Source: CAYWLI01 sp964519535 | Lineage (GTDB): Bacteria > Desulfobacterota > B13-G15 > RBG-16-54-18 | Length of the DNA stretch: 25,043 bases | Direction: 5' to 3' | Assembly: GCA_964519535.1 (NCBI GenBank) | Contig: CAZFIR010000015.1 | Coordinates: 1 to 25,043 of the forward strand | Part shown: in pieces, positions 1 through 7,183 of the stretch | Position numbering within the stretch: the stretch's first letter is position 1 | How the letters are laid out: each line of letters begins with the position of its first letter | Program-made: the position numbers and the translations under genes | Notes under the pieces: model-generated | What the model saw: only the letters and a program-made list of their open reading frames with translations | What the model was told of the DNA's origin: nothing | Database searches by the model: none

Positions 1-1119
1 AAGAAGGGGGTTGCGCAGGCATACCGCGAGGTGGATGTGGTCACCACGGGAACCTTTGGCCCGATGTGTTCGAGCGGGATGTATCTCAATGTCGGGCATA
101 CCAAGCCGCGGATAAAAATAGGGGGTGGTACGTGTCTACTCAATGGGGTTCCCGGCTACACCGGGCTTGCCGCTGTGGATATTTATCTGGGAGCTACTGC
201 GCTCCCGGAGGATGATCCTCGCAATAAGATTCACCCCGGTGAGTTTCGTTATGGCGGGGGTCATGTTATTGAGGAATTTGCAGGGGGGAAGGATATCGAG
301 TTGCAGGCCTCGGCCTACGGGACGGATTGTTACCCCCGAAAGGAACTCAAGAGTTGGCTCAATATCAAGGATGTCAATGAGGCGGTACTCTTTAACATAC
401 GCAATGCCTATCAGAACTATAATGTAGCAGTGAATTTGTCCGACAAGGCCATCTACACCTATATGGGGACATTGAAGCCGAAACTGGGGAATGCAAATTA
501 CTCCAGCGCCGGGGTCCTTTCACCGCTTTTGAATGATCCCCTTTATCGGACCATCGGTATCGGGACCCGCATATTTTTGGGGGGTGGTGTGGGATTTGTC
601 TCGTGGCATGGTACTCAGCACAATCCCGCTGTCCCCCGAACAGGGCGCGAGGTGCCTACAAGGCCTGCGGGGACATTGTGTGTGATCGGGGACCTCAAGG
701 GGATGGATGCCCGTTATCTGCGGGGGGTGAGCATGTATGGTTATGGCACGAGTCTGGGTGTGGGGATTGGCATCCCCATCCCCATCCTGGATGAGGAAAT
801 GGCTGCTTTTACCTCTGTTGGCGATGAAGATATCCTTGCTCCCATCGTGGACTATAGTAAGAGCTACCCTCAGGGGGAGCCCGATATCCTCGGTGAAGTG
901 AGTTACCAGGACCTGAGGAGCGGCAGGATAACAATCGGCAAAAAAGACGTCCCCACCGGCGCCATCTCCAGCTTCTCCAGGGCTCGGGAGATCGCGCAGG
1001 TCTTAAAGGACCGGATTGCAGGGGGTGAGTTCTTTTTGGCCGAACCCGTAGAAAGACTCCCGGGGAAAGAATCGGGGATAACCTTCAAGGCCTTTCAAGA
1101 GAGGCCGGTAGAGGGATAA
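1..1119 (+). CDS. Homocysteine biosynthesis protein, DUF39/HcyBio family (5' partial)
   Basis: The reading frame is open from base 1, so the start lies upstream; the GTG at 31 is an internal Val codon. The family (PF01837) is known from methanogens and anaerobic bacteria, where it acts with a NIL-ferredoxin partner to form homocysteine from aspartate semialdehyde and a reduced sulfur source. Visible hallmarks are a Gly-rich stretch with a conserved cysteine (GPMCSSG, fragment residues about 20-26), GGGTC soon after, YGTDCYPR near residue 106, and further Gly-rich segments (FLGGGVGF, YGYGTSLGVG). No CBS domains follow, unlike archaeal members that carry them at the C-terminus. The gene ends 11 bases before the NIL-ferredoxin gene, the pairing seen in other genomes, which supports the call. 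The missing N-terminus is probably only a few tens of residues (inference). Confidence 0.88.
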   Translation, partial: KKGVAQAYREVDVVTTGTFGPMCSSGMYLNVGHTKPRIKIGGGTCLLNGVPGYTGLAAVDIYLGATALPEDDPRNKIHPGEFRYGGGHVIEEFAGGKDIELQASAYGTDCYPRKELKSWLNIKDVNEAVLFNIRNAYQNYNVAVNLSDKAIYTYMGTLKPKLGNANYSSAGVLSPLLNDPLYRTIGIGTRIFLGGGVGFVSWHGTQHNPAVPRTGREVPTRPAGTLCVIGDLKGMDARYLRGVSMYGYGTSLGVGIGIPIPILDEEMAAFTSVGDEDILAPIVDYSKSYPQGEPDILGEVSYQDLRSGRITIGKKDVPTGAISSFSRAREIAQVLKDRIAGGEFFLAEPVERLPGKESGITFKAFQERPVEG

Positions 1120-1130
1120 AGGAGACAGCG

Positions 1131-1538
1131 ATGATTTCACGGAGAGTGGTATTACATTTTCCCTCGAAGTTGATCGACCAACCCATCATCTCCAACACGG
1201 TCAAAAGGTATAACTTGGAGTTTAATATATTGAAGGCATCGATCGCGCCGCCGGAAGGAGGACTGCTCGTTTTAGAACTGCAGGGGGGGAAAAAGGATGT
1301 TCAGGAGGCCCTCGATTATCTCAAGGCGTTAAGCATAAAGATGGAAAACTTGAGCAGAGATATTACGAGGAAAGATGATCGCTGTGTTCACTGCGGGGCC
1401 TGTGTAGCCATCTGTCCTTCGGAGGCCCTAGTCTTAAAGCAAACGAATTGGGAGGTGGAATTTGTCGCCGATAAATGTGTTGCCTGTGAGCTCTGTGTCA
1501 GGGCGTGCCCCTATGCGGCCATGGAGGTAAGACTGTAG
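1131..1538 (+). CDS. NIL-domain protein with two 4Fe-4S clusters (DUF39 partner ferredoxin)
   Basis: A 135-residue protein. Residues 1-75 look like a NIL domain, the small substrate-sensing fold first seen beside methionine-transport ATPases. Residues 80-135 are a bacterial-type 2[4Fe-4S] ferredoxin: C85-x2-C88-x2-C91-x3-C95-P and C116-x2-C119-x2-C122-x3-C126-P. In methanogens the equivalent protein is needed with the DUF39 enzyme for homocysteine synthesis, presumably supplying electrons or handling sulfur. The ATG at 1131 follows GGAGA at 1121 at normal spacing, and the gene starts 11 bases after the DUF39 stop, so the two are almost certainly cotranscribed. The product should be cytoplasmic, with no signal or membrane segment. 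Domain assignment is firm; the exact chemistry is inferred from the family. Confidence 0.9.
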   Translation: MISRRVVLHFPSKLIDQPIISNTVKRYNLEFNILKASIAPPEGGLLVLELQGGKKDVQEALDYLKALSIKMENLSRDITRKDDRCVHCGACVAICPSEALVLKQTNWEVEFVADKCVACELCVRACPYAAMEVRL

Positions 1539-1573
1539 TAAATCCGCGGGAGGAGGGCAGGAACCTCCAAAGG

Positions 1574-1621
1574 ATGAGCGATGCCTATTCTCATGAAACT
1601 CTCGGAAGCGAAGAGAAGTAA
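1574..1621 (+). CDS. Possible 15-residue leader peptide before the ThiF gene
   Basis: A short ATG-to-TAA frame of 15 codons lies in the 85-base gap and stops two bases before the next gene's ATG (TAAGGATG). Both its ATG and the downstream ATG are directly preceded by AAGG. It contains no Cys or Met run that would point to attenuation. Translational coupling to the ThiF gene is possible, but a chance frame is equally likely. Confidence 0.15.
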   Translation: MSDAYSHETLGSEEK

Positions 1622-1623
1622 GG

Positions 1624-2397
1624 ATGTCAGAGAAAAGAAAAGATACCCCACCGTTACCTCTCACTAACGAGGATCTCGTTAGATACGACCGTCAGATCCT
1701 TTTCCCTTCTTTCGGTGAGGAGGGACAGCGGAAACTCAGGCAGGCCCATGTTTTAGTTGCCGGGGTTGGAGGTCTCGGGTCTCCTGTTGCGATCTACCTT
1801 GCCTGCGCCGGGGTCGGGAAACTGACGTTGGTAGATTGGGATGCCGTCGAGCTATCTAATCTTAATCGCCAGATCTTACATGGGGAAGCGGATGTAGGGG
1901 AGAAGAAGGTTGTTTCAGCTGTTCAAAAGCTCAAGCAATTGAACTCGACGGTTGAGATATCGCCAGCTGCCGTCAAGATAACGGCAGCAAACGTGCACGA
2001 GTTAGTGCAGGGAGTCGATGTGGTCATTGATTGCCTCGACAACATGGCGACGCGGTTCATCCTGAACGAAGGATGTGTTCGGCAGGGGATTCCACTCATT
2101 CATGGAGGCATCTACGGAATGATGGGTGAGATAACTACCATTATACCAGGCCAGACCCCCTGCTTTGAATGTATTTTTCCCCGGGACATCGAAGGGAAGA
2201 AACCTTTTCCCGTCTTTGGGTTTACCCCCGCCCTCATCGCCTCCCTTCAGGTCATGGAGGCGACAAAGCTCCTCGCAGGATTTGGTGAGCTCCTTGCGGG
2301 AAAGATGCTCTACTTCAGGGGGGAAGAGATGGTATGTATGACCGTGGACCTTAAGAAGAACAAGGCATGCAGGGTCTGCGGAGGGGGGCAATCATGA
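1624..2397 (+). CDS. HesA/MoeB/ThiF-family E1-like adenylyltransferase
   Basis: A 257-residue E1-like enzyme that adenylates the C-terminal glycine of a ubiquitin-fold sulfur carrier, the step before thiocarboxylate formation. It shows the nucleotide-binding motif GVGGLGSP (47-54), the acidic D71-x-D73 followed by LSNLNRQ (77-83), the adenylation-site segment VVIDCLDN (133-140), and two CxxC zinc knuckles (C180/C183 and C249/C252). Length fits the MoeB/ThiF family and there is no rhodanese domain. The gene overlaps the carrier gene by ATGA, so the pair is translationally coupled. With cysK and cysE next, a role in cysteine or homocysteine sulfur transfer is more likely than thiamine or molybdopterin synthesis, but ThiF or MoeB activity cannot be excluded from sequence alone. 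Confidence 0.88.
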   Translation: MSEKRKDTPPLPLTNEDLVRYDRQILFPSFGEEGQRKLRQAHVLVAGVGGLGSPVAIYLACAGVGKLTLVDWDAVELSNLNRQILHGEADVGEKKVVSAVQKLKQLNSTVEISPAAVKITAANVHELVQGVDVVIDCLDNMATRFILNEGCVRQGIPLIHGGIYGMMGEITTIIPGQTPCFECIFPRDIEGKKPFPVFGFTPALIASLQVMEATKLLAGFGELLAGKMLYFRGEEMVCMTVDLKKNKACRVCGGGQS

Positions 2398-2666
2398 GCG
2401 CGAAGGTTATTATGCATCCCTTCTTCGCGGAAAACGTTGGCGGGAACCAGACGATAGAGGTGGCGGGGACAAATGTGGGGGAATGTCTTGCCTCGTTGGT
2501 AAGACAATATCCCCCCCTTGAGAAAAAGTTATTTGATAAAAATGGCACGCTGCGAGGATATCTGGAGATATATGTGAACGGAAGGAGTAGCTTTCCCAAA
2601 GAGCTCAAACATCCGATTACTGATGGAGATGAGATACGCATCATAGTTGTTGGCGCAGGGGGGTAG
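2394..2666 (+). CDS. ThiS/MoaD-like ubiquitin-fold sulfur carrier protein
   Basis: A 90-residue beta-grasp protein ending in VVGAGG. The exposed Gly-Gly tail is what E1-like enzymes adenylate and convert to a thiocarboxylate. I place the start at the ATG at 2394, because it overlaps the ThiF stop (ATGA) and follows a GGAGG-type ribosome site about 6 bases upstream; an in-frame codon 27 bases further upstream would add 9 residues inside the ThiF gene. The DGDEIRII segment before the tail is typical of MoaD/ThiS folds. Because the tail ends directly at GG, no processing protease is needed, unlike carriers with extra residues. The partner enzyme is adjacent, and cysK follows after 99 bases. Candidate acceptors are CysK or the DUF39 system (inference). 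Confidence 0.87.
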   Translation: MSAKVIMHPFFAENVGGNQTIEVAGTNVGECLASLVRQYPPLEKKLFDKNGTLRGYLEIYVNGRSSFPKELKHPITDGDEIRIIVVGAGG

Positions 2667-2765
2667 GGGAATGATGATCAGTGTTTCTCAGTGCCTGCAG
2701 CATCTGGCGTCTTCGCGCCAGGGAGGCGATAAGGCCTGATGACCATATCAGCCAGAGGGAGAACG

Positions 2766-3680
2766 ATGCGATATGCCCCCGACATAACCCACCTGATCGG
2801 TGGGACACCGCTGGTCAAGATCAACCGCCTCGTGAGGGGGGCAAATCTCGTGCTTGCCAAATTAGAGCGGTTTAATCCCCTCTCTTCGGTAAAGGACAGG
2901 ATTGGGCTGGCAATGATCGAAGACGCTGAGCGCAAAGGGATTATTAAGGAAGGGGATGTGATCATCGAGCCCACCAGCGGCAACACCGGCATTGCCCTCG
3001 CCTTTGTCTGTGCGGCCCGGGGCTATAAGCTCATTCTCACTATGCCCGAGAGCATGAGCATCGAAAGAAGAAAGATCCTCACAGTGCTCGGCGCAGAGAT
3101 CGTCTTGACGCCTGCGGGAGAGGGGATGAAGGGTGCGGTGATGAAGGCGGAGGCGATGGCCACAGAGCGCAAGGCCTTTATGCCGCAGCAGTTTGAGAAT
3201 CCGGCCAACCCCGCCGTCCACCGCCGCTTTACTGCCGAGGAGATCTGGCAGGACACCGATGGACAGGTGGACTTCTTCGTGGCCGGGGTGGGTACCGGTG
3301 GCACTATCACCGGAGTCGGAAGTATACTAAAGGAGCGAAAGCCGGGGGTGACGATTATCGCTGTGGAGCCCGCGGAGAGCCCCGTGCTCTCGGGGGGGTC
3401 CCCGGGGTCTCACTCCATCCAGGGAATAGGGGCAGGATTTATCCCCGATGTCTTAGAGCAAGATCTTATCGATCGTATCATCCAGGTGGGTACCGAAGCG
3501 GCTAAGGAGATGACCAGGAGACTGGCGCGGGAGGAGGGGATCTTTGTGGGCATCTCCTCGGGGGCGGCCATGAAGGCCGCACAGCAGTTGGATACTGAGG
3601 TCAGCGACGCGACCATCGTTGTCCTCTTTCCGGACACCGGGGAGCGCTATCTCTCTCTATTGCCGGAGGTGGCTCTTTAG
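2766..3680 (+). CDS. cysK: Cysteine synthase (O-acetylserine sulfhydrylase, PLP-dependent)
   Basis: A 304-residue fold-type II PLP enzyme converting O-acetylserine plus sulfide (or a carrier thiocarboxylate) to cysteine. K43 in PLSSVKDR is the PLP lysine, TSGNTG (70-75) binds the substrate carboxylate, GTGGTITG (176-183) holds the PLP phosphate, and SIQGIGAGFIP and PDTGERYLS near the C-terminus are typical of CysK. I chose the ATG at 2766, with AGAGGGAGA just upstream, over the ATG at 2739, because the product then begins close to the usual family N-terminus. CysE follows 15 bases downstream, so the two steps of cysteine synthesis are adjacent. The sequence does not decide between free sulfide and the neighbouring sulfur carrier as donor. 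The CysM type is less likely given the GIGAGFIP motif and the adjacent cysE. Confidence 0.92.
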   Translation: MRYAPDITHLIGGTPLVKINRLVRGANLVLAKLERFNPLSSVKDRIGLAMIEDAERKGIIKEGDVIIEPTSGNTGIALAFVCAARGYKLILTMPESMSIERRKILTVLGAEIVLTPAGEGMKGAVMKAEAMATERKAFMPQQFENPANPAVHRRFTAEEIWQDTDGQVDFFVAGVGTGGTITGVGSILKERKPGVTIIAVEPAESPVLSGGSPGSHSIQGIGAGFIPDVLEQDLIDRIIQVGTEAAKEMTRRLAREEGIFVGISSGAAMKAAQQLDTEVSDATIVVLFPDTGERYLSLLPEVAL

Positions 3681-3695
3681 CCAGAGGAGTAGGTG

Positions 3696-4379
3696 ATGTT
3701 TCGAAGGTTCAAAGAAGATGTGAAAATGGTAAGTGAGCGAGATCCGGCAGCCCGCAGCGTGTGGGAAGTCATCTGCTGTTATCCAGGACTGCATGCCGTG
3801 TGGTTCCATCGCATCGCCCATTTTCTCTGGATCAAGAGATTCCGGTTTGTCGCGCGCCTCCTGTCCCACCTCAGTCGCCTCTTGACAGGGGTAGAGATAC
3901 ATCCTGGTGCCCGTATCGGAAGGAGGCTTTTTATAGACCACGGTGCGGGCGTTGTCATCGGTGAGACCTCTGAGATCGGTGATGACGTGACGATCTATCA
4001 GGGGGTGGTCCTCGGCGGGGTTTCATTGAAAAAGGGTAAACGGCACCCCACCATCGGGAGCAACGTGGTCATTGGGGCTGGCGGGATCATCCTTGGTCCC
4101 GTGCTCATCGGTGAAGGGTGCCAAATAGGAGCTGGCTCAGTGGTCGTGACTGATATTCCCCCTTATACCACAGCGATAGGTATTCCGGCCAAAGCTGCGG
4201 GAAAACACCAGGTCAAGGAGCACGTGGACCTTAACCACCATCTTATGCCTGATCCCGTTAAAGAAGCCTTGGATCAGCTGATGAGACGCATAGAGGAACT
4301 CGAGGAAAAGGTAGATGGGTTGGGTTTGCAACGGGGAAGAGCCGCAACCGCCGTCAAGGGATCGAGGGGAAACCGGTGA
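3696..4379 (+). CDS. cysE: Serine O-acetyltransferase, short form
   Basis: A 227-residue enzyme making O-acetylserine from serine and acetyl-CoA. Left-handed beta-helix hexapeptides run from about 66 to 185. VEIHPGARIG (66-75) and FIDHGAGVVIGET (79-91) contain the catalytic Asp/His pair region, with H82 matching the active-site histidine. It is the short type lacking the large N-terminal helical domain of enterobacterial CysE. The ATG at 3696 is preferred over the adjacent GTG at 3693, as GAGGAG at 3683-3688 gives better spacing. After the hexapeptides comes a Glu-rich helix (RRIEELEEKV) and a basic tail ending in Arg. The terminal Ile that docks into CysK in the classical cysteine synthase complex is missing, so that complex may not form. 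It overlaps the next gene (GTGA). Confidence 0.92.
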   Translation: MFRRFKEDVKMVSERDPAARSVWEVICCYPGLHAVWFHRIAHFLWIKRFRFVARLLSHLSRLLTGVEIHPGARIGRRLFIDHGAGVVIGETSEIGDDVTIYQGVVLGGVSLKKGKRHPTIGSNVVIGAGGIILGPVLIGEGCQIGAGSVVVTDIPPYTTAIGIPAKAAGKHQVKEHVDLNHHLMPDPVKEALDQLMRRIEELEEKVDGLGLQRGRAATAVKGSRGNR

Positions 4380-5206
4380 GGGGATCTGTTGCGTCCATAA
4401 ACATCAGCGCTACAAAGGGGGAAAGTAAGACCCCGGTGCAGGGATCGGTCGTGTTGAGGCCTGGATGGGGTGTCGTGGGTGATGTCCATGCAGGGACCCC
4501 GGGCAGAGATGTGAGCCTTCTTCCTCGCGAGGCCCTGGGAGGGGTTTCCTACGGCGGGTATGGTGAAAATATCGATACCACAGGAATCGATATCCTCGAA
4601 CTTGCAGAAGGGACGGTGTTGACCATTGGGGGCAGCATCCGACTCAAGATAACCCAGCGCGGGAAAGTCTGCCCATCCCGATGCTCTATCTATTACCAGC
4701 TAGGCAACTGCATCATGCAGGACAAGGGGGTTTTTGCGGCGGTGCTTGAGGGAGGTGAGATCATGGTGGGTGATGAAATAACGGTTGAGGACACTCCATC
4801 CTCTGCAGAGGATATCGAATGGATATTGCACAACTGCAAGAAGATCGCGGTCGTCGGTGCATCCCCCAAAGCGAACCGCCCCAGCCATTGGATAAGCGAA
4901 TTTCTTTTGAGCAACGGGTATGACATAACGCCGATAAGGCCGGGCGTAGCAGAGATTTTCGGCCAACGGTGTTATGCCAGCGTGAAGGAAGTGCCTGGTT
5001 CAATAGACCTCGTCCTTATATTCCGCCGTTCGGAAGAGGTACCTTCCATTGTCGAAGAGGCGATAAAAAAGGGAGCTCAGGCCATTTGGATGCAGGAGGG
5101 GATTGTGAACCCCGATGCCTTGCAACGGGCCAAGAAGGCCGGATTGCGGGCCGTCATGGATAGGTGTATCTACAAAACATTGAAAGCAAAAGAAGGCTCG
5201 GTGTAG
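4376..5206 (+). CDS. MOSC domain - CoA-binding domain fusion protein
   Basis: A 276-residue two-domain protein. Residues 1-138 resemble a MOSC domain, the sulfur-carrier fold related to the C-terminal domain of molybdenum-cofactor sulfurases: GDVHAG (35-40), GENIDT (63-68), and the conserved Cys region GKVCPSRC with C99 and C103. Residues 150-270 resemble the small CoA-binding Rossmann fold (CoA_binding_2/YccU type): KIAVVGASPKANRPS (156-170) and IWMQEGI (237-243). The start is a GTG overlapping the cysE stop, with GAGGGG upstream, so it is coupled to cysE. Its position in the sulfur cluster suggests handling of persulfide sulfur or of a CoA thiol, but no function is established from the sequence. 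The domain calls are firmer than the role. Confidence 0.8.
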   Translation: MRGSVASINISATKGESKTPVQGSVVLRPGWGVVGDVHAGTPGRDVSLLPREALGGVSYGGYGENIDTTGIDILELAEGTVLTIGGSIRLKITQRGKVCPSRCSIYYQLGNCIMQDKGVFAAVLEGGEIMVGDEITVEDTPSSAEDIEWILHNCKKIAVVGASPKANRPSHWISEFLLSNGYDITPIRPGVAEIFGQRCYASVKEVPGSIDLVLIFRRSEEVPSIVEEAIKKGAQAIWMQEGIVNPDALQRAKKAGLRAVMDRCIYKTLKAKEGSV

Positions 5207-5266
5207 GGCATGCCTTGTCCCCAGCGTATGAGAAAAAAACCATCAAAGGAGCATAAGGCATAAGGA

Positions 5267-5740
5267 ATGACCACAGGAGATTTTGTCTGCCCTTTTAATC
5301 ATCGGTCATGCCACGAGTGTGTACTATACAGGGGTAGACACTATTATATGGATAACTGTCGAAAAGACCGGGGTGATCTTAGCGCTTTAAAGGATAATCT
5401 TAAGCCGGCTGTTCATAACCATTCGGGGGATTTTCAGGCCTATTTCCAGGCCTTGGAGAGCCAGATAGAACCGTGGGTTGATGCTGAGTCCCTCTCAGAA
5501 CAGGACCTAAAGATCAAGCTGAAGGTTATCAACGTGGAAACCGGGGAAAACAAAGTGTATCCCCTCGCAGACGTGAAGCAATGGGATTGGGATGATCCAG
5601 AAATGGTGAGACAAATTGATGGCATTCAAATCGACAGTTGGGAAAAGCTCGTTAAGGTCTTATCGTATAAGGTTGGGACCGGCCATGAGGAGGTGAAGAT
5701 CTACGAAGCCCCTCGCTTCATGGTGCTCGCGGGTGGGTAG
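5267..5740 (+). CDS. Hypothetical protein with N-terminal four-Cys motif
   Basis: I do not recognise the family. The 157-residue product starts with a compact cysteine motif, C8-x6-C15-x2-C18-x12-C31, rich in His, Tyr and Arg, which could bind zinc or an Fe-S cluster. The remaining 120 residues have no cysteine, are acidic and soluble-looking, and contain a Trp-rich acidic stretch (KQWDWDDPE, 105-113). There is no signal peptide or membrane segment. AGGA directly abuts the ATG, and AAGGAG lies 15 bases upstream, so the ribosome site is not ideal. The gene lies 60 bases after the MOSC fusion and 77 bases before larE, on the same strand, consistent with one sulfur-related operon. A role in sulfur transfer is inference only. 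Confidence 0.72.
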   Translation: MTTGDFVCPFNHRSCHECVLYRGRHYYMDNCRKDRGDLSALKDNLKPAVHNHSGDFQAYFQALESQIEPWVDAESLSEQDLKIKLKVINVETGENKVYPLADVKQWDWDDPEMVRQIDGIQIDSWEKLVKVLSYKVGTGHEEVKIYEAPRFMVLAGG

Positions 5741-5817
5741 TGAATTACTATAGGTTAGAGGCATGAGAGCGACCAAGAAAATCCCGATGATCATGAGTTG
5801 AAGCGACAACAAGGGCC

Positions 5818-6609
5818 GTGATAAAAGCATTGGAAGATTATATTGCAAAACTTGAAAAGATCGCCATCGCCTATTCAGGGGGAGTGGATTCCACCTTTCT
5901 CCTGGCCACGAGCGCCAGGGTCTTGGGTGAGGAAAAAGTACTCGCGCTGACGATTCAATCACCCCTGACCCCCCCGTGGGAGCTGGATTTTGCCCAGACG
6001 TTCTGCCGCGACAAGGGGATCAGACACCTCCTTTTGGATGGGTCCTTTGTCCTTGACGATGATGTTATTGTCTCTAATCCTCCGCAGCGGTGTTATTTCT
6101 GTAAGAAGAGGATGCTTGGTGTTATGCAAAAAACAACCTCACGGGATCATGTCCTTATCACCGGCACCAATGCCAGCGATGAAACCGATTTTCGCCCCGG
6201 GATTAGGGCCGAGGAAGAAATGAAGGTCAAAACCCCTTTGCGGGAACTCAGATTCACCAAGGATATGATCAGGGCGTATTCAAAGGTTGATGCCATCCCC
6301 GGGTTTGAGCGCCCTCCGGCTGCTTGTTTTGCCACCAGGATTCCATATGGGGAGTCCGTTACTGAGGAAAAGGTGAGGAGGGTAGGGGAAGCTGAGGGCT
6401 TTCTGCGCAATCTTGGTCTCGACTTGGTCCGAGTCCGCGTGCTTTTTGGAGACACCGCCTGTATCGAGGTCGGGCAAGAAGATGTCAAGAGGATCCTCGA
6501 TCTTCGCGAGGAGATCTCTCGCCAACTCAAGTCGATAGGTCTCAAGCGGGTGACGCTCGATCTTGAGGGATACCGGATGGGGAAACTCAATATGACAGAG
6601 CAGCTTTGA
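5818..6609 (+). CDS. larE: LarE-type ATP-dependent sulfur transferase (three-Cys form)
   Basis: A 263-residue PP-loop ATPase: SGGVDS at 20-25 binds ATP pyrophosphate, followed by GTNASDE (116-122), GIRAEEEMKVKTPL (128-141) and ATRIPYG (172-178), all typical of LarE. LarE thiolates the pyridinium carboxylate precursor of the nickel-pincer cofactor. Three cysteines, C92-x2-C95 and C170, match the subgroup that holds a 4Fe-4S cluster and can use external sulfide, as described for Thermotoga maritima LarE; single-Cys LarE instead sacrifices its own cysteine sulfur. The GTG at 5818 is the only start before an upstream in-frame stop; its ribosome site is weak (AAGGG very close). No larA, larB or larC is present here, so the nickel cofactor role is unproven, and the sulfur-cluster context leaves room for another acceptor. 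Confidence 0.88.
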   Translation: MIKALEDYIAKLEKIAIAYSGGVDSTFLLATSARVLGEEKVLALTIQSPLTPPWELDFAQTFCRDKGIRHLLLDGSFVLDDDVIVSNPPQRCYFCKKRMLGVMQKTTSRDHVLITGTNASDETDFRPGIRAEEEMKVKTPLRELRFTKDMIRAYSKVDAIPGFERPPAACFATRIPYGESVTEEKVRRVGEAEGFLRNLGLDLVRVRVLFGDTACIEVGQEDVKRILDLREEISRQLKSIGLKRVTLDLEGYRMGKLNMTEQL

Positions 6610-6725
6610 GCTTCGCATGCCTTTTACAGTTTGACTGAACGCTCAAATTCCTTGCACGGTTTCGGTATATAGTGGAGGAGATGCCTCTCAGTAGGCACAT
6701 TGATCAACGATTTTTCTTAAAAACT

Positions 6726-6734
6726 TGTGGAAAA
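6726..6734 (-). promoter_or_regulatory. DnaA-box-like 9-mer (8/9)
   Basis: TGTGGAAAA differs at one position from TGTGGATAA, the reverse complement of the DnaA consensus TTATCCACA. It sits at the left edge of the AT-rich block, about 160 bases from the perfect box on the other strand. Confidence 0.35.
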
Positions 6735-6887
6735 GTAATTGGAAAAGTATGTAATCTCCTTATATCAAAAGGGAAATAGTTAACTGCTTAATAAATAGGC
6801 ATAGCAAAAAACTAATAAAAACAATGAATTACATTTATTTTGAGCTTCTGCACACAATAGTTGTAAAATCGGGGCATTGCCCCATAG

Positions 6888-6896
6888 TTATACACA
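6888..6896 (+). promoter_or_regulatory. DnaA-box-like 9-mer (perfect TTATNCACA)
   Basis: TTATACACA is a full match to TTATNCACA. It follows a 5-bp GC hairpin (6871-6883) and the AT-rich block. One box plus one near match is suggestive of DnaA binding but not enough to name an origin. Confidence 0.45.
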
Positions 6897-7183
6897 TTTT
6901 TTCAACACCATTGTCTGACGGCCCTTTCTGGCCACCTTGTACGGAAATCGATTAATACTACTTTTCTCCATAGGGTGATGCTCACCTTTGTGCAGGTCGA
7001 GCGTGAGTTTTATATAAAAAATAAGCACTATCTATACGTTTTTTTGTACGGGTGCTTTCGTGGCCCACTCATATTGCTAGATAAAGTGGCGAATTGGTGG
7101 CGTGTCTTTAAATCCTGGGTTCCACCAGGAGGCGCAATGGGGAAGGTTCTCCGTCTGTTTTTTTGTTTGATGAGGAAAATCCC

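Noticed and set aside
2739..2765. Upstream ATG start for cysK
   Set aside because: It would add nine residues not typical of the family and has a poorer ribosome site spacing than the ATG at 2766.
6871..6902. GGGGC-ATT-GCCCC hairpin followed by Ts as a larE terminator
   Set aside because: The T run begins about 13 bases after the stem and the hairpin is over 250 bases from the larE stop, so it does not have the form of an intrinsic terminator.
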